Positions 14,820 through 23,880 of a stretch of 64,000 nucleotides of DNA are shown piece by piece. Location: assembly GCA_040776905.1 (NCBI GenBank), contig JAXGZQ010000002.1, forward strand, positions 124,001 through 188,000. The letters are read 5' to 3'. The stretch comes from SLHU01 sp009929975. Its GTDB lineage: Bacteria; Bacillota; Clostridia; Saccharofermentanales; UBA5734. The notes beneath the pieces were generated by a model. That model was not told where the DNA came from, made no database searches, and saw only the letters and a program-made list of their open reading frames with translations. The position numbers and the translations under genes are program-made. The first letter of the stretch is position 1. The number at the start of each line of letters is the position of its first letter.

Positions 14820-15497
14820 TTGCTGACAAACACTCAAATAGCACAGATTGATGACCTGTTCCCCGTCATGCGTCATCTGTCCTCGATCGACCGGCAGCGG
14901 CTGTTTTCAGCCGGCCAGGTGGTTGATCTGCCGGCCGGACAGATGCTGATGCAGCAAAACCAGACCTGCCGCCACATCCCGCTGGTTCTGGCGGGAACAC
15001 TGCGTGTGTATAAATTATCACCGAATGGCCGCGAGATGACATTGTTCCGTACCGGGCCGGGTGATACCTGCCTGGTCTCGATCGCCTGCCAGTTGCGCGG
15101 AGAGGATTTTCCCGCCCTGGCCCAGGTGGAAAGCCAGGCCACCTTGTTTCTCCTGCCGGTCGATACCTACTATACTGTTCTTAACGGCAACGCCGCCTGG
15201 AAGGATTTCCTGATTACAACACTCTACGGCCATCTGCTCAATTCGATGCAGACCCTTGAAGCGGTCGCGTTTGACCGCACCGACCGCCGGCTGATCGACT
15301 GGCTGCTCAGCCAGGGCGCCGAACATGCTCAAGTGATCCGAATGACCCATGAGGCGATCGCGGTCGAACTGGGCACCGCGCGCGAGGTCATATCCCGCCT
15401 GCTGGGCGATTTGAAAAACCGCGGCCTGCTCCGGCTGGGACGCGGCCGCGTCGAGGTCATTGACCCGGCCGGACTACGCGAACTGCTGGATCGCTGA
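14820..15497 (+). CDS. Crp/Fnr-family transcriptional regulator
   Basis: The 225-residue protein has an N-terminal cyclic-nucleotide-binding-like beta barrel (about 15-120), a dimerisation helix near 130-150 and a C-terminal winged helix-turn-helix with MTHEAIAVELGTAREVISRLLGDL near 178-201. The barrel lacks the cAMP-binding Arg-Ser-Ala block of E. coli Crp. There is no N-terminal Cys cluster for an FNR-type iron-sulfur centre, so the effector is unknown. The start is TTG 14820: AGGAGG ends 6 nt upstream and no ATG is better placed. Closest relatives by pattern are small Crp-like regulators of redox or stress genes in anaerobes. A terminator is not obvious, and speD follows after 55 nt. Confidence 0.87.
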   Translation: MLTNTQIAQIDDLFPVMRHLSSIDRQRLFSAGQVVDLPAGQMLMQQNQTCRHIPLVLAGTLRVYKLSPNGREMTLFRTGPGDTCLVSIACQLRGEDFPALAQVESQATLFLLPVDTYYTVLNGNAAWKDFLITTLYGHLLNSMQTLEAVAFDRTDRRLIDWLLSQGAEHAQVIRMTHEAIAVELGTAREVISRLLGDLKNRGLLRLGRGRVEVIDPAGLRELLDR

Positions 15498-15552
15498 TCC
15501 ACCACGGATAGATCATCATGAACGGGTCGGACCCGGTGAGGAATGAACAAGA

Positions 15553-16371
15553 ATGGCAAACGGAAAAATTCAACTGCATGGCTTTAATAATCTGACCAAG
15601 ACGCTCAGTTTCAATATTTATGATATCTGCTACGCCAAGTCGATCGAGGATCGCAACGCCTATATCGAATACATTGACGAGCAGTACAACGCGGAGCGCC
15701 TGACCGCGATCCTCGAGCATGTCACGCAGATTCTCGGCGCGCGTATTCTCAATATCGCCAAACAGGATTACTATCCTCAGGGCTCAAGTGTCACGCTGCT
15801 GATCAGCGACCACCATGCCCTCGACGAGGAACGCACTGCCCGGGGTGACCTGCTCGATAATACACCGGGCCCCAATCCTGAGATTGTTCTGGCCCATCTC
15901 GACAAGAGCCACATCACCGTGCACACCTATCCCGAATATCATCCGGACGGCGGTGTCGCGACATTCCGTGTCGACATCGATGTCTCGACCTGCGGCCAGA
16001 TCTCACCGTTGAAAGCGTTGAATTTCCTGATCCAGAGTTTTGATGCCGATATCGTGATCATCGACTACCGGGTGCGCGGTTTCGCGCGGGAAGTGACCGG
16101 GGAAAAGATTTTCATCGATCATGATATCGCCTCAATCCAGGACTTCATTCCCGAACAGGTGCGCAATGAGTATCATACGATTGATGTCAATGTCTATCAG
16201 GAGAATATCTTCCATACCAAATGCAGGCTGAAGCAGTTTGATCTTGACCAGTATCTGTTCGGCCATTCCCAGACAGAGCTGGACCCGGATGAAGCGCAGA
16301 TGATCACACGGAAAATCATGCGTGAGATGGATGAGATCTATTATGGCCGGAATCTGCCCTGGTCGCCGTGA
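15553..16371 (+). CDS. speD: S-adenosylmethionine decarboxylase (bacterial SpeD class)
   Basis: The 272-residue protein corresponds to the E. coli SpeD type (about 264 residues). The self-cleavage site is KSHITVHTYPE, with Ser 119 as the residue that becomes the pyruvoyl group. The DVSTCGQISPLKALNFL block follows near 148. It makes decarboxylated SAM, the aminopropyl donor for spermidine. No spermidine synthase is found in the window, so the acceptor enzyme must be elsewhere or of the alternative carboxyspermidine type. GAGG lies 12 nt before ATG 15553, a long spacing. It may be read through from the Crp/Fnr gene. Confidence 0.93.
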   Translation: MANGKIQLHGFNNLTKTLSFNIYDICYAKSIEDRNAYIEYIDEQYNAERLTAILEHVTQILGARILNIAKQDYYPQGSSVTLLISDHHALDEERTARGDLLDNTPGPNPEIVLAHLDKSHITVHTYPEYHPDGGVATFRVDIDVSTCGQISPLKALNFLIQSFDADIVIIDYRVRGFAREVTGEKIFIDHDIASIQDFIPEQVRNEYHTIDVNVYQENIFHTKCRLKQFDLDQYLFGHSQTELDPDEAQMITRKIMREMDEIYYGRNLPWSP

Positions 16372-16410
16372 GGCGTGCAGCCGGCGCGATACCCGGCACG
16401 GCGGCCGGCA

Positions 16411-16419
16411 TGATATAAT
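16411..16419 (+). promoter_or_regulatory. Extended -10 promoter before the NfeD-like gene
   Basis: TGATATAAT lies about 42 nt before the start codon at 16461. It is the same extended -10 form as seen upstream of the FGGY kinase and the MBL hydrolase. Confidence 0.5.
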
Positions 16420-16460
16420 CAGACAGAATCATTAACAGATGAGGAACGGACGCCACGAAC

Positions 16461-16916
16461 ATGGTCGGTGAAAACATTCTGGAACGCATCACGTTTTATA
16501 TTGGGCTGTTTATCGCTGCCTTTGTTATTCTTGCCGTCGTGCTGATCATTCAGATGATCCTGCGCCGCATCCTGCGCCGCCGTCTGCGTTCACTGATCGC
16601 CAGAGACAGTGACCACGACCTGGTCGGACGCACCGCCCGGGTGATCCGCAGTGTGCGGCCGAACCGTGCCGGACAGATCCGGGTTCTCTACCGCGGTCAG
16701 GAAATGAACATGAAAGCGCTGGCTGACCAACGTATCGGTCCCGGCAGCGCGGTCCGGATTATATCGGTTTCGCCCGAAGGTTTCCGGGTTAATCCGATGG
16801 AAACGGCGGACAATCAGCCAACCCTGCAGGCCGAGCAGCCGGAATCACTGCTCCGCCGGTCGGTCATCCTCGATTCAGCCGATGGTGCCCATCACCAGGA
16901 TTCGGGCCATGGCTGA
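16461..16916 (+). CDS. Small membrane protein with NfeD-like OB domain
   Basis: The 151-residue protein has one N-terminal transmembrane helix (about residues 12-33), an Arg-rich cytoplasmic linker (ILRRRLRSLIARD) and a beta-barrel region at about 50-112. That region has LVGRTARVIRSV, GQIRVLYRGQEMNMKAL and GSAVRIISV strands, which fit an NfeD C-terminal OB fold. The tail is low complexity. NfeD proteins usually work with membrane proteases or flotillins; neither gene is adjacent, so the partner is unknown. The ATG 16461 is preceded by only a weak site (GAGGAACGG about 12 nt upstream). Its stop overlaps the next start by 8 nt. Confidence 0.65.
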   Translation: MVGENILERITFYIGLFIAAFVILAVVLIIQMILRRILRRRLRSLIARDSDHDLVGRTARVIRSVRPNRAGQIRVLYRGQEMNMKALADQRIGPGSAVRIISVSPEGFRVNPMETADNQPTLQAEQPESLLRRSVILDSADGAHHQDSGHG

Positions 16917-18702
16917 GATCGATCCGATTCTTCTCGTGGCTCAGAACAGCCGCTATACCCATGTCAATCTGGCCTTGCGCAGCCTGCGCGCCTATCTTCA
17001 GCAACACTGGCCGGAACATCCGCCGATCGAATGCCTGGAGATGACCATTCAGGAGCCGCTGCTTCGCCAGCTGCGCAGGATTCTCCGCCTGAACGCACGC
17101 GTCATCGCTTTTTCCTGTTATATCTGGAATATTACGACGATCCACAGCCTGACCCGCCAGCTGCGCCGGCTGCGGCCGGACAGCCTGATCATCTGGGGCG
17201 GCCCGGAGGCAGGCAGTTCCGCGGCGAAATGGCTGCTGGAAGAACCGGCGGTTGATTTCATCGTCCGCGGTGAGGGAGAGCAGAGCCTGCTCGAACTATT
17301 ACGCTGCCTGAACACCGTCGAACAGGGAACACAGCCGGATCCCCGGAGGCTGGCGGCTGTTCCGGGGCTTTCCTACCGCCGCGCTTCGGACGACGGCCGG
17401 ACTGAGATCTGCCATCAGCCGGAAACCGCTCGCCTCGAGGCGTCCGATTGGCCTTTTCCCTATGATCCGGCCAGCCTGCGCCGGGATCGCGACCGGACCT
17501 TGTATTATGAGTCATCGCGCGGCTGTCCCTTTGGCTGCTCCTACTGCCTCTCATCGCTCGACCGGCAGCTGCGTCTGCGTCCGCTCGATCAGACTCTGCG
17601 GGAACTTGATTGGCTGATTGAGGCTGACGTGCGCCAGGTCAAGCTGATCGACCGGACTTTCAATGTTGACAAGAGCCGCGCTGCCGCGATCTGGCGCCAT
17701 TTGACTGAAGCGGCGCGAAAGAAGCCGGTCCGTACCAATTTCCATTTTGAAGTCGCCGGCGACCAGCTCGATGACGAGGCCATCGCGATTCTCAGTACCG
17801 CCCCGCCCGGATTGATTCAGCTGGAAATCGGTGTTCAGACCGCTCAGCCGCATGTGCTGCGGGCGATCAACCGACCCTGTGATCTGGATCGTCTCGGCCG
17901 CCAGGTAGCGGCACTGCGCCAAAGCGGCAATGTCCATCTGCATCTCGACCTGATCGCCGGCCTGCCTGGTGAGACCTGGGACCAGTTTGGCGAGTCTTTT
18001 GATTTCGTGATGAATCTGCGGCCGCATCAGTTTCAGCTTGGCTTTCTCAAAGTTCTGCCCGGTACCGCTATGGCAACTGATGCCAGGCGTCTTGATTTCG
18101 CCTGGCAGGACGATCCGCCCTATGAAGTTCTGCGGTCTGACCAGCTCAGCTTTGAGCAGCTGGCCCGCCTGCATGACATCGCCGAGTTGATCGACCATGC
18201 CTGGAATAACGGTCTGCTGACGGGGGCCATTGACTGGCTGATGCCGCACTGGCAGCGGCCCTGGCTGTTTTTTGCCAACTGGGCTGACTGGTGTGAATCC
18301 CGGGGCGGTTTTGACCGTTCACTCAGTCCGGCCGCCCGAGCCCGCCTGCTCTGGCAATTCGGTTTGACGAAGCTGCGCGGCCGGGAAGCGACAGCCCAAC
18401 CCGACTGGATGGCCCTGGCCTGGCGCGATCTTCTGCGCCTGACCTATATCGAGAGCGGCCAGAAGGAACAACCGGACTGGCTCGGTTACTGGGAGCAGTC
18501 GGATGATCCGATCCTGCGCCGCCGGATCAGCGGGGATCGCCAGGCGCTCTCGTCTTCGCTGCGCCATCTGCGCCGCTGGCGGGTTGACCGGGTCTGTTTT
18601 TCCCTGCCTGAGTTCGCGGCAAGTGGCCGGCTGGTACCCGCCGATGACCGGGTGGTCTATGATTTATCCGGACTGTATCCTGTGCGGTTGCGTGACATTT
18701 GA
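16909..18702 (+). CDS. B12-binding radical SAM protein with DUF4080
   Basis: The 597-residue protein begins with a cobalamin-binding-like Rossmann domain (LLVAQNSRYTHVNLALRSLR near 8-27; IWGGPEAG near 98). The radical SAM core follows at about 195-390; its cluster motif is SRGCPFGCSYCLSS (CxxxCxxC) near 208. A C-terminal DUF4080 region of about 150 residues completes it. Family members are annotated as probable methyltransferase-like or tRNA/metabolite-modifying enzymes; the substrate is unknown. ATG 16909 is chosen because AGGA lies 8 nt upstream and it makes the ATGGCTGA overlap with the NfeD-like gene. The pgi promoter lies within its last codons. Confidence 0.87.
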   Translation: MAEIDPILLVAQNSRYTHVNLALRSLRAYLQQHWPEHPPIECLEMTIQEPLLRQLRRILRLNARVIAFSCYIWNITTIHSLTRQLRRLRPDSLIIWGGPEAGSSAAKWLLEEPAVDFIVRGEGEQSLLELLRCLNTVEQGTQPDPRRLAAVPGLSYRRASDDGRTEICHQPETARLEASDWPFPYDPASLRRDRDRTLYYESSRGCPFGCSYCLSSLDRQLRLRPLDQTLRELDWLIEADVRQVKLIDRTFNVDKSRAAAIWRHLTEAARKKPVRTNFHFEVAGDQLDDEAIAILSTAPPGLIQLEIGVQTAQPHVLRAINRPCDLDRLGRQVAALRQSGNVHLHLDLIAGLPGETWDQFGESFDFVMNLRPHQFQLGFLKVLPGTAMATDARRLDFAWQDDPPYEVLRSDQLSFEQLARLHDIAELIDHAWNNGLLTGAIDWLMPHWQRPWLFFANWADWCESRGGFDRSLSPAARARLLWQFGLTKLRGREATAQPDWMALAWRDLLRLTYIESGQKEQPDWLGYWEQSDDPILRRRISGDRQALSSSLRHLRRWRVDRVCFSLPEFAASGRLVPADDRVVYDLSGLYPVRLRDI

Positions 18703-18716
18703 CGATCGATTATACT
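18688..18716 (+). promoter_or_regulatory. Candidate promoter for pgi
   Basis: TTGCGT (18688-18693) and TATACT (18711-18716) with a 17-nt spacer, ending 29 nt before the pgi start. Confidence 0.5.
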
Positions 18717-18745
18717 GTGGTGTGATACAGATTGGAGGAATGAAT

Positions 18746-20110
18746 ATGATACAATTCAACTGGCAGAACGCCGCGTCGTTCGTTCAGCAGACCGAGCTTG
18801 ATCATCTCCAGGCACAGATCAGCCTGGCCCATGAGACCCTGCATAAGATGAAAGGCCCGGGCAGCGATTTTCTTGGCTGGCTGGAACTGCCCCGTAAATA
18901 CGATAAAGATGAATTTGCCCGTATCCGCAAGGCCGCGGCCCGTATCCGCCGCCAGTCCGATGTCCTGGTGGTCATCGGCATCGGTGGTTCCTATCTGGGC
19001 GCACGGGCGGCGATCGAGTTTCTCACCGGCCATTTCCATGCGCTCAGCAGCAAGAAGCAGCGCAAGGCCCCTCTGGTGATCTTCGCCGGCCAGAACCTGA
19101 GCGCGGACTATCTGAATGACCTGCTCACGTTCCTTGAGGACAAGAAGGTCTCGCTCAATGTCATTTCCAAATCCGGCACCACAACTGAACCGGCCGTCGC
19201 GTTCCGCGTACTCAAAGGCTGGCTGGAAAAGAAAGTCGGCCGTGAAGCCGCGCGCGAGCGGATCTATGTCACGACCGACCGTGCCCGCGGCGCGCTCAAG
19301 GGCCTGGCCGACAGTGAAGGGTATGAGACCTTCGTGGTTCCGGATGATGTCGGCGGTCGCTACTCCGTACTGACCGCGGTCGGCCTGCTGCCGATTGCCG
19401 CCGCAGGAATTGATATCCGTGCGATGATGAAGGGTGCCCGCCTCGGTATGCAGGCGCTGCGCCGTCCGACCCTGGCGGATAATCCCAGCTATACGTATGC
19501 CGCGCTGCGCAATATCCTGCTGCGCAAGGGCTATGCCATTGAGCTGATGGTCAACTATGAGCCGTCCATGCATTACCTGACCGAATGGTGGAAGCAGCTG
19601 TTCGGCGAAAGCGAAGGCAAGGACAACCGCGGCCTGTTCCCGGCCGGTGTCGACAACACCACTGACCTCCATTCGATGGGGCAGTATGTTCAGGAAGGCC
19701 GCCGCATTCTCTTTGAGACCGTTGTCCAGATTGACCGGTCGAGAAGTGAGCTGATCGTGCCGGAAGATCCGGACAATCTCGACGGCCTCAATTTCCTCAG
19801 CGGCACCGATCTGCACGAAATCAACCGCAAGGCAGCCCAGGGCACGATGCTGGCCCATGTCGACGGCGGGGTGCCCAATCTTTCCGTGCTCATGCCCGAC
19901 CGTACCCCGGAAAGCTTCGGTGAACTCGTGGTCTTCTTTGAAAAGGCCTGTGCGGTCAGCGGCTATCTCAATGCCGTCAATCCGTTTGACCAGCCCGGTG
20001 TCGAGGCGTATAAGCAGAACATGTTCGCTTTGCTCGGCAAGCCCGGCTATGAGGATCGCCAGGCTGAGCTGGAAGCGCGGCTGGCGGTGAACGGTACCGT
20101 GGAGAAATGA
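18746..20110 (+). CDS. pgi: Glucose-6-phosphate isomerase
   Basis: The 454-residue protein matches the short Firmicute-type Pgi. Visible blocks are IGGSYLGARAAIEF near 76, the SIS-domain phosphate loop VISKSGTTTEPAVAF near 139, and the catalytic region with MHYLTEWWKQLFGESEGK near 275-292, where the essential Glu lies. A DRTPESFGELVVFFEKA segment near 380 also belongs to the family. It interconverts glucose-6-phosphate and fructose-6-phosphate in the cytoplasm. ATG 18746 has GGAGG 7 nt upstream; ATG 18740 is too close to that site, and an upstream in-frame extension to 18503 lies inside the previous gene. Its stop overlaps the next ATG (ATGA). Confidence 0.95.
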   Translation: MIQFNWQNAASFVQQTELDHLQAQISLAHETLHKMKGPGSDFLGWLELPRKYDKDEFARIRKAAARIRRQSDVLVVIGIGGSYLGARAAIEFLTGHFHALSSKKQRKAPLVIFAGQNLSADYLNDLLTFLEDKKVSLNVISKSGTTTEPAVAFRVLKGWLEKKVGREAARERIYVTTDRARGALKGLADSEGYETFVVPDDVGGRYSVLTAVGLLPIAAAGIDIRAMMKGARLGMQALRRPTLADNPSYTYAALRNILLRKGYAIELMVNYEPSMHYLTEWWKQLFGESEGKDNRGLFPAGVDNTTDLHSMGQYVQEGRRILFETVVQIDRSRSELIVPEDPDNLDGLNFLSGTDLHEINRKAAQGTMLAHVDGGVPNLSVLMPDRTPESFGELVVFFEKACAVSGYLNAVNPFDQPGVEAYKQNMFALLGKPGYEDRQAELEARLAVNGTVEK

Positions 20111-21978
20111 TGAGACGACAACAACTTGATTCTGTCCGGCTGCCGCGCCATCTGCTCAATTCAGTGGAAAAGCCGGCGCGTTATGTCGGCGGGGAATGGA
20201 ACAGTGTCCAGAAGCAAAGCGATGTCCCGGTCCGCTTTGCTTTTGCTTTTCCGGATACCTATGAGATCGGCATGTCCAATTTGGCCCTGCGGATCTTATA
20301 CAGCCAGCTCAACCAGCGTCAGGATACCTGGTGCGAGCGGGTGTTCGCGCCCTGGACCGATATGGAGGCTGGCCTGCGCCGCCTCGGTCTGCCGCTGCAC
20401 AGCCTTGAGTCGAAAACACCGCTGGCCGGATTCGATCTGGTCGGCTTCACCCTGCAGTATGAACTGAGCTTCACCAATGTCCTCAATATGCTGGATCTGG
20501 CGGGCATCCCACTGCGTTCCGCCGAGCGGGGGCCAAAGTGGCCGCTGATTATCGCCGGCGGACCGGTCGCCTGCCATGCCGAACCGCTGGCGGACGCGTT
20601 TGATCTGCTGCTGATCGGGGAAGGGGAGGAACTGACCGATGAGTTGATTGACTGCTACCGCCGTTTCAACGAGCAGCCGGACGGCTTTGACAAACCCGCT
20701 TTTCTGCGGGCCGCGGCGGCGATTGAAGGCGTCTATGTCCCATCGCTGTACACGGTCTCCTATCACGCGGACGGCCGGATTGACTCGGTGAAACCGGTTG
20801 ACGCGTCGGTGCCGGCCCGGATCCGGCGGCGGGTCGTCCGTGATCTCGACCAGGTCGGCCTGCTCGAACATGATCTGGTGCCGAATACGGAGATTGTGCA
20901 CGACCGCATGTTTCTCGAAGTGATGCGCGGCTGTCCGCGCGGCTGCCGTTTCTGCCAGGCAGGGATGCTCTACCGGCCGCTGCGCCAGCGATCGGTCGAC
21001 GCGCTGACCAGGCAGGCAGATCAACTGCAGAAGACAACCGGCTATGATGAGCTGGGTCTGCTGTCGCTGTCGACGAGTGATTACCAGGAACTCGGCCCGC
21101 TGACCGATCAGCTGCTCTGCCACCTGACCCCGCAGCGGACCAGCCTGTCGCTGCCGTCGCTGCGCCTTGACTCCTTTTCGCTCGAACTGATGGAGAAGGC
21201 TTCCAGCACGCGCAAGAGCGGACTGACCTTCGCGCCGGAAGCCGGCACCCAGCGTCTGCGTGATGTGATCAACAAACAGATCGAGACGGAAGACCTGATG
21301 GCCGCGATGCGCCTGGCTTTTACCGGCGGCTGGAGCGGGGCCAAGCTGTATTTCATGCTGGGCCTGCCGACGGAAACTATGGAAGATGTTGACGGCATCG
21401 CCGGGATGACCGAGTCGATCCGCCGCCTCTACCGGGAATTGCCCGAGAAGCCGAAACGCCGCCTGACCCTGACGGTCAGCGCCGCGTTCTTCATTCCCAA
21501 ACCGTTTACCCCGTTCCAGTGGGTTGCCCAGGAGGATCAGGAGCAGGTCTGGCAGAAGGTCAGCCGTCTGCGCGATCTTCTGCGCCGCCAGGGCATCCGC
21601 CTGCAGTGGCATGACCTGCCGTCCGGCCGGCTCGAGGCCGTGCTGGCCCGCGGTGACCGACGCCTGTTTCAGGTGTTGGAGACCGCCTGGAAAAACGGCC
21701 AGACCTTTACGGCCTGGAGCGATCATTATGATGATGCTGTCTGGCAGGCCGCCTTCAGCGAAGCCGGTCTGGACCCGGCTTTCTATGCCGGCCGGGCCAG
21801 GGATCAGTCAGAGGTCCTGCCCTGGGATCATATTGATATCGGGGTCCGCCGCGGCTTCCTCTGGCGCGAGTATGAAAAAGCCCTGCAGGGCGAGCTGACA
21901 CCGGAATGCCGCATTGCCTGTACTGCCTGCGGTGCCCGCTGCTATGAAGGAGGGATCTGCCTTGAGCATGACGGCTGA
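20107..21978 (+). CDS. TIGR03960-family B12-binding radical SAM protein
   Basis: The 623-residue protein has the N-terminal region typical of TIGR03960: RYVGGEWNSV near 26 and AFAFPDTYEIGMSNLALRIL near 42. A cobalamin-binding-like domain contains IAGGPVACHAEPLADAFD near 145. The radical SAM domain follows, with cluster motif MRGCPRGCRFCQAG near 275. A C-terminal Cys-rich tail (CRIACTACGARCYEGGIC) may hold another metal site. Known context: this family is encoded next to the TIGR03936/DUF2344 partner and RNase G in many Clostridia, as here. The reaction is unknown; a role in RNA or ribosome modification is only suggested by the neighbours. It overlaps pgi by 4 nt at its start. Confidence 0.9.
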   Translation: MMRRQQLDSVRLPRHLLNSVEKPARYVGGEWNSVQKQSDVPVRFAFAFPDTYEIGMSNLALRILYSQLNQRQDTWCERVFAPWTDMEAGLRRLGLPLHSLESKTPLAGFDLVGFTLQYELSFTNVLNMLDLAGIPLRSAERGPKWPLIIAGGPVACHAEPLADAFDLLLIGEGEELTDELIDCYRRFNEQPDGFDKPAFLRAAAAIEGVYVPSLYTVSYHADGRIDSVKPVDASVPARIRRRVVRDLDQVGLLEHDLVPNTEIVHDRMFLEVMRGCPRGCRFCQAGMLYRPLRQRSVDALTRQADQLQKTTGYDELGLLSLSTSDYQELGPLTDQLLCHLTPQRTSLSLPSLRLDSFSLELMEKASSTRKSGLTFAPEAGTQRLRDVINKQIETEDLMAAMRLAFTGGWSGAKLYFMLGLPTETMEDVDGIAGMTESIRRLYRELPEKPKRRLTLTVSAAFFIPKPFTPFQWVAQEDQEQVWQKVSRLRDLLRRQGIRLQWHDLPSGRLEAVLARGDRRLFQVLETAWKNGQTFTAWSDHYDDAVWQAAFSEAGLDPAFYAGRARDQSEVLPWDHIDIGVRRGFLWREYEKALQGELTPECRIACTACGARCYEGGICLEHDG

Positions 21979-22744
21979 ACCGCGAACACCGCTGACTGAG
22001 CCGGCCGCCCTGCCGCCAGAAACAACCCAGCAGCTGCCGGCGTATCGCCTGCGCTACCGTCGTATCGGTCCGGCGATCTGGCTGGCGCATCTGGATATGA
22101 TGCGTACCTTTGAACGCGCGGTTCGCCGCGCCGGCTGGCCGATCGCCTGGTCCGGCGGCTATAATCCGCGGCCGCAGATGACCTTCGCGCTGCCGATCAG
22201 TGTCGGACTGGCGACCGAAGATGATTATTTTGATGTCGTGATGGAAACCGCCTGCGAGCCGCTCTGGCTGATGCGCCGGCTCAATGACAGCCTGCCGCAA
22301 GGCCTTTCGGTGACGGCCTGCGGCCGTCTGCCGGCGGACAAGGTCGAGAGCAGCCTGATGAGCCGGGTGATCGCGGCGGAGTATCGTCTGACGCATCCGG
22401 AACTGCCGGCTGCCTGGCAGGCGGTCAGCAGACTGTCCGCGGACCAGTCGCTCGTTGTTGATAAGCACAGCAAGGGGAAGATCCGCCAGCTCGATATCCG
22501 GCCGCTACTGCTGGATGTGGCCATCGGCCAGCCGGACAGCCTGCTCATTCGGGTTGAAGCCGGCAGCCGCAGCAATCTGCGCCCGGATCTGCTGCTGCAA
22601 GCGCTCGTCCGCTACGGCGGACTGCAAGAACAGTCGGCCGCGGACAGTGAGATGACCCGCGTTCGCCTGTGGCTGCGTCCGGCCGACCCATCCGAACCGC
22701 CGATCAGCCCGCTCGATGATTTACCGGAGCTGGTTGAATGGTGA
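21962..22744 (+). CDS. TIGR03936 radical-SAM-associated protein (DUF2344)
   Basis: About 260 residues. The DUF2344 domain begins with YRLRYRRIGPAIWLAHLDMMRTFERAVRRA near residue 26 and continues through WSGGYNPRPQMTFALPISVGLATEDDYFDV, the signature stretch of the family. It is thought to work with the preceding TIGR03960 protein, since the two are often adjacent or fused. No catalytic motif is known. AAGGAGG lies 8 nt before TTG 21962, the start chosen here; ATG 21968 is an alternative with 14-nt spacing. Both overlap the end of the radical SAM gene. The stop overlaps the RNase E/G start by 7 nt. Confidence 0.87.
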   Translation: MSMTAEPRTPLTEPAALPPETTQQLPAYRLRYRRIGPAIWLAHLDMMRTFERAVRRAGWPIAWSGGYNPRPQMTFALPISVGLATEDDYFDVVMETACEPLWLMRRLNDSLPQGLSVTACGRLPADKVESSLMSRVIAAEYRLTHPELPAAWQAVSRLSADQSLVVDKHSKGKIRQLDIRPLLLDVAIGQPDSLLIRVEAGSRSNLRPDLLLQALVRYGGLQEQSAADSEMTRVRLWLRPADPSEPPISPLDDLPELVEW

Positions 22745-23832
22745 CAAGGACCGGAAAACCAGCGCTGCCGGATGATCCTGACCTGAAAAGTGAACTGCTG
22801 CTCTGGCAGGATTCAAGCGGACCCCGTGCCGTGCTGGCCGAGAACGGGCAGCCGGTTGAGCAGCTGGGTACCGCAGAACCTGACCAGCCGGCCGTCGGTG
22901 ATATCTGGCTGGGCCGGGTCAGCCGCATCGTGCCGGCGCTTTCCGCGGTCTTTGTTGAGATCGATGACCAGCAGGATGGCCTGCTCAGCCGTGACGAGGC
23001 ATCGCCCGGACTGAGGGAAGGCCAGCCGATCCTGGTTCAGATTCATCATTTGATGCCGCCCGGCAAGGGACATCAGCTGACGACCCGCCTGCGTCTGGCC
23101 GGGCCGTTCGCTGTCTGGCAGCTGGACGGACCGCCGCTGCGCCGCAGCAAACTGAGAGATCTTCCACCGGATGAAGCAGAAGCGCTGTTCACGGAGGATC
23201 TGGCCCGCCTGGCCGGACGGTGGCAGCGAATCGATGCTGACGCGACCGCCGACGGCCGTCTGCCGCGACGTCTGTACAGCCGGACGGACTGGCTCGAGAC
23301 CGTCATGACCACCCTGATCCGGCCGCATACCCGGCGGATTCTGGTTCAGGGCGGCGAGTTTTTCGCGTCTGTCTATCAGCGGTTTGAACAGCTGATGCCA
23401 ACGTGGCTGGCCAAACTCGAACTGCAGCCGCAATCGGACTACTCGCTGCCATTCCTGCTCGGTCTGCCTGATCTCGACCGCCTGGCCGGCGATCGCCAGA
23501 TCTGGCTGCGCGACGGGGGCCGCATCCTGATCGAACCGACAGAGACGCTGACCGCGATCGATGTCAACAGCGGCCGCAGCCTCGGTCAGCGCAGTGTCGC
23601 TGATCTGCGCCTGCGCACTAATCTCGCCGCGGCCGCGGAGATCGCCCGGCAGCTGCGCCTGCGCCGCCTGTCCGGCCTGATTGTAATTGATTTCATCAAG
23701 ATGAAAAAAGAAGAGGACCGCCAGCAGGTCGAAGCGCTGCTGCGCCAGCTCTGCCGCCGTGACCGTGCGGTCTGCCGCCTCGGCGGATTCACCCGGCTCG
23801 GCCTGTTTGAGTTGAGCCGCTCACGCCTGTAG
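22738..23832 (+). CDS. rng: Ribonuclease E/G family protein, short form without Zn-link
   Basis: The 364-residue protein has an S1-like domain (GDIWLGRVSRIVPALSAVFVEI near 59-80), a 5'-sensor/RNase H-like part and the DNase I-like catalytic part. The two metal-binding acids are seen in TAIDVNSGR near 274 and LIVIDFIKM near 316. Other members usually have DFIDM at the second site, so Lys replaces the second Asp. The protein ends right after GLFELSRSRL, where E. coli RNase G continues into the Zn-link CxxC and dimer domain; those parts are missing. GGAG lies 7 nt before ATG 22738. In many Clostridia rplU, ysxB and rpmA follow this gene; here they do not. Confidence 0.85.
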   Translation: MVTRTGKPALPDDPDLKSELLLWQDSSGPRAVLAENGQPVEQLGTAEPDQPAVGDIWLGRVSRIVPALSAVFVEIDDQQDGLLSRDEASPGLREGQPILVQIHHLMPPGKGHQLTTRLRLAGPFAVWQLDGPPLRRSKLRDLPPDEAEALFTEDLARLAGRWQRIDADATADGRLPRRLYSRTDWLETVMTTLIRPHTRRILVQGGEFFASVYQRFEQLMPTWLAKLELQPQSDYSLPFLLGLPDLDRLAGDRQIWLRDGGRILIEPTETLTAIDVNSGRSLGQRSVADLRLRTNLAAAAEIARQLRLRRLSGLIVIDFIKMKKEEDRQQVEALLRQLCRRDRAVCRLGGFTRLGLFELSRSRL

Positions 23833-23851
23833 GTCTCCAGATCCGCTGAAT

Positions 23852-23880
23852 TTGCAGACAGGCAGGCCAGACGCTATAAT
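23852..23880 (+). promoter_or_regulatory. Promoter upstream of the sialate O-acetylesterase operon
   Basis: TTGCAG (23852-23857) and TATAAT (23875-23880) with a 17-nt spacer. It leaves a leader of about 145 nt that contains GC-rich inverted stretches (CGGACACGG...TCCGC region near 23983-24010) before AAAGGAG. Confidence 0.6.

Noticed and set aside
20296..21726. A 476-codon open frame on the minus strand opposite the TIGR03960 gene
   Set aside because: It is a shadow of a well-supported radical SAM gene on the other strand. High GC content leaves long antisense frames throughout the window, and the translation shows no family motif.
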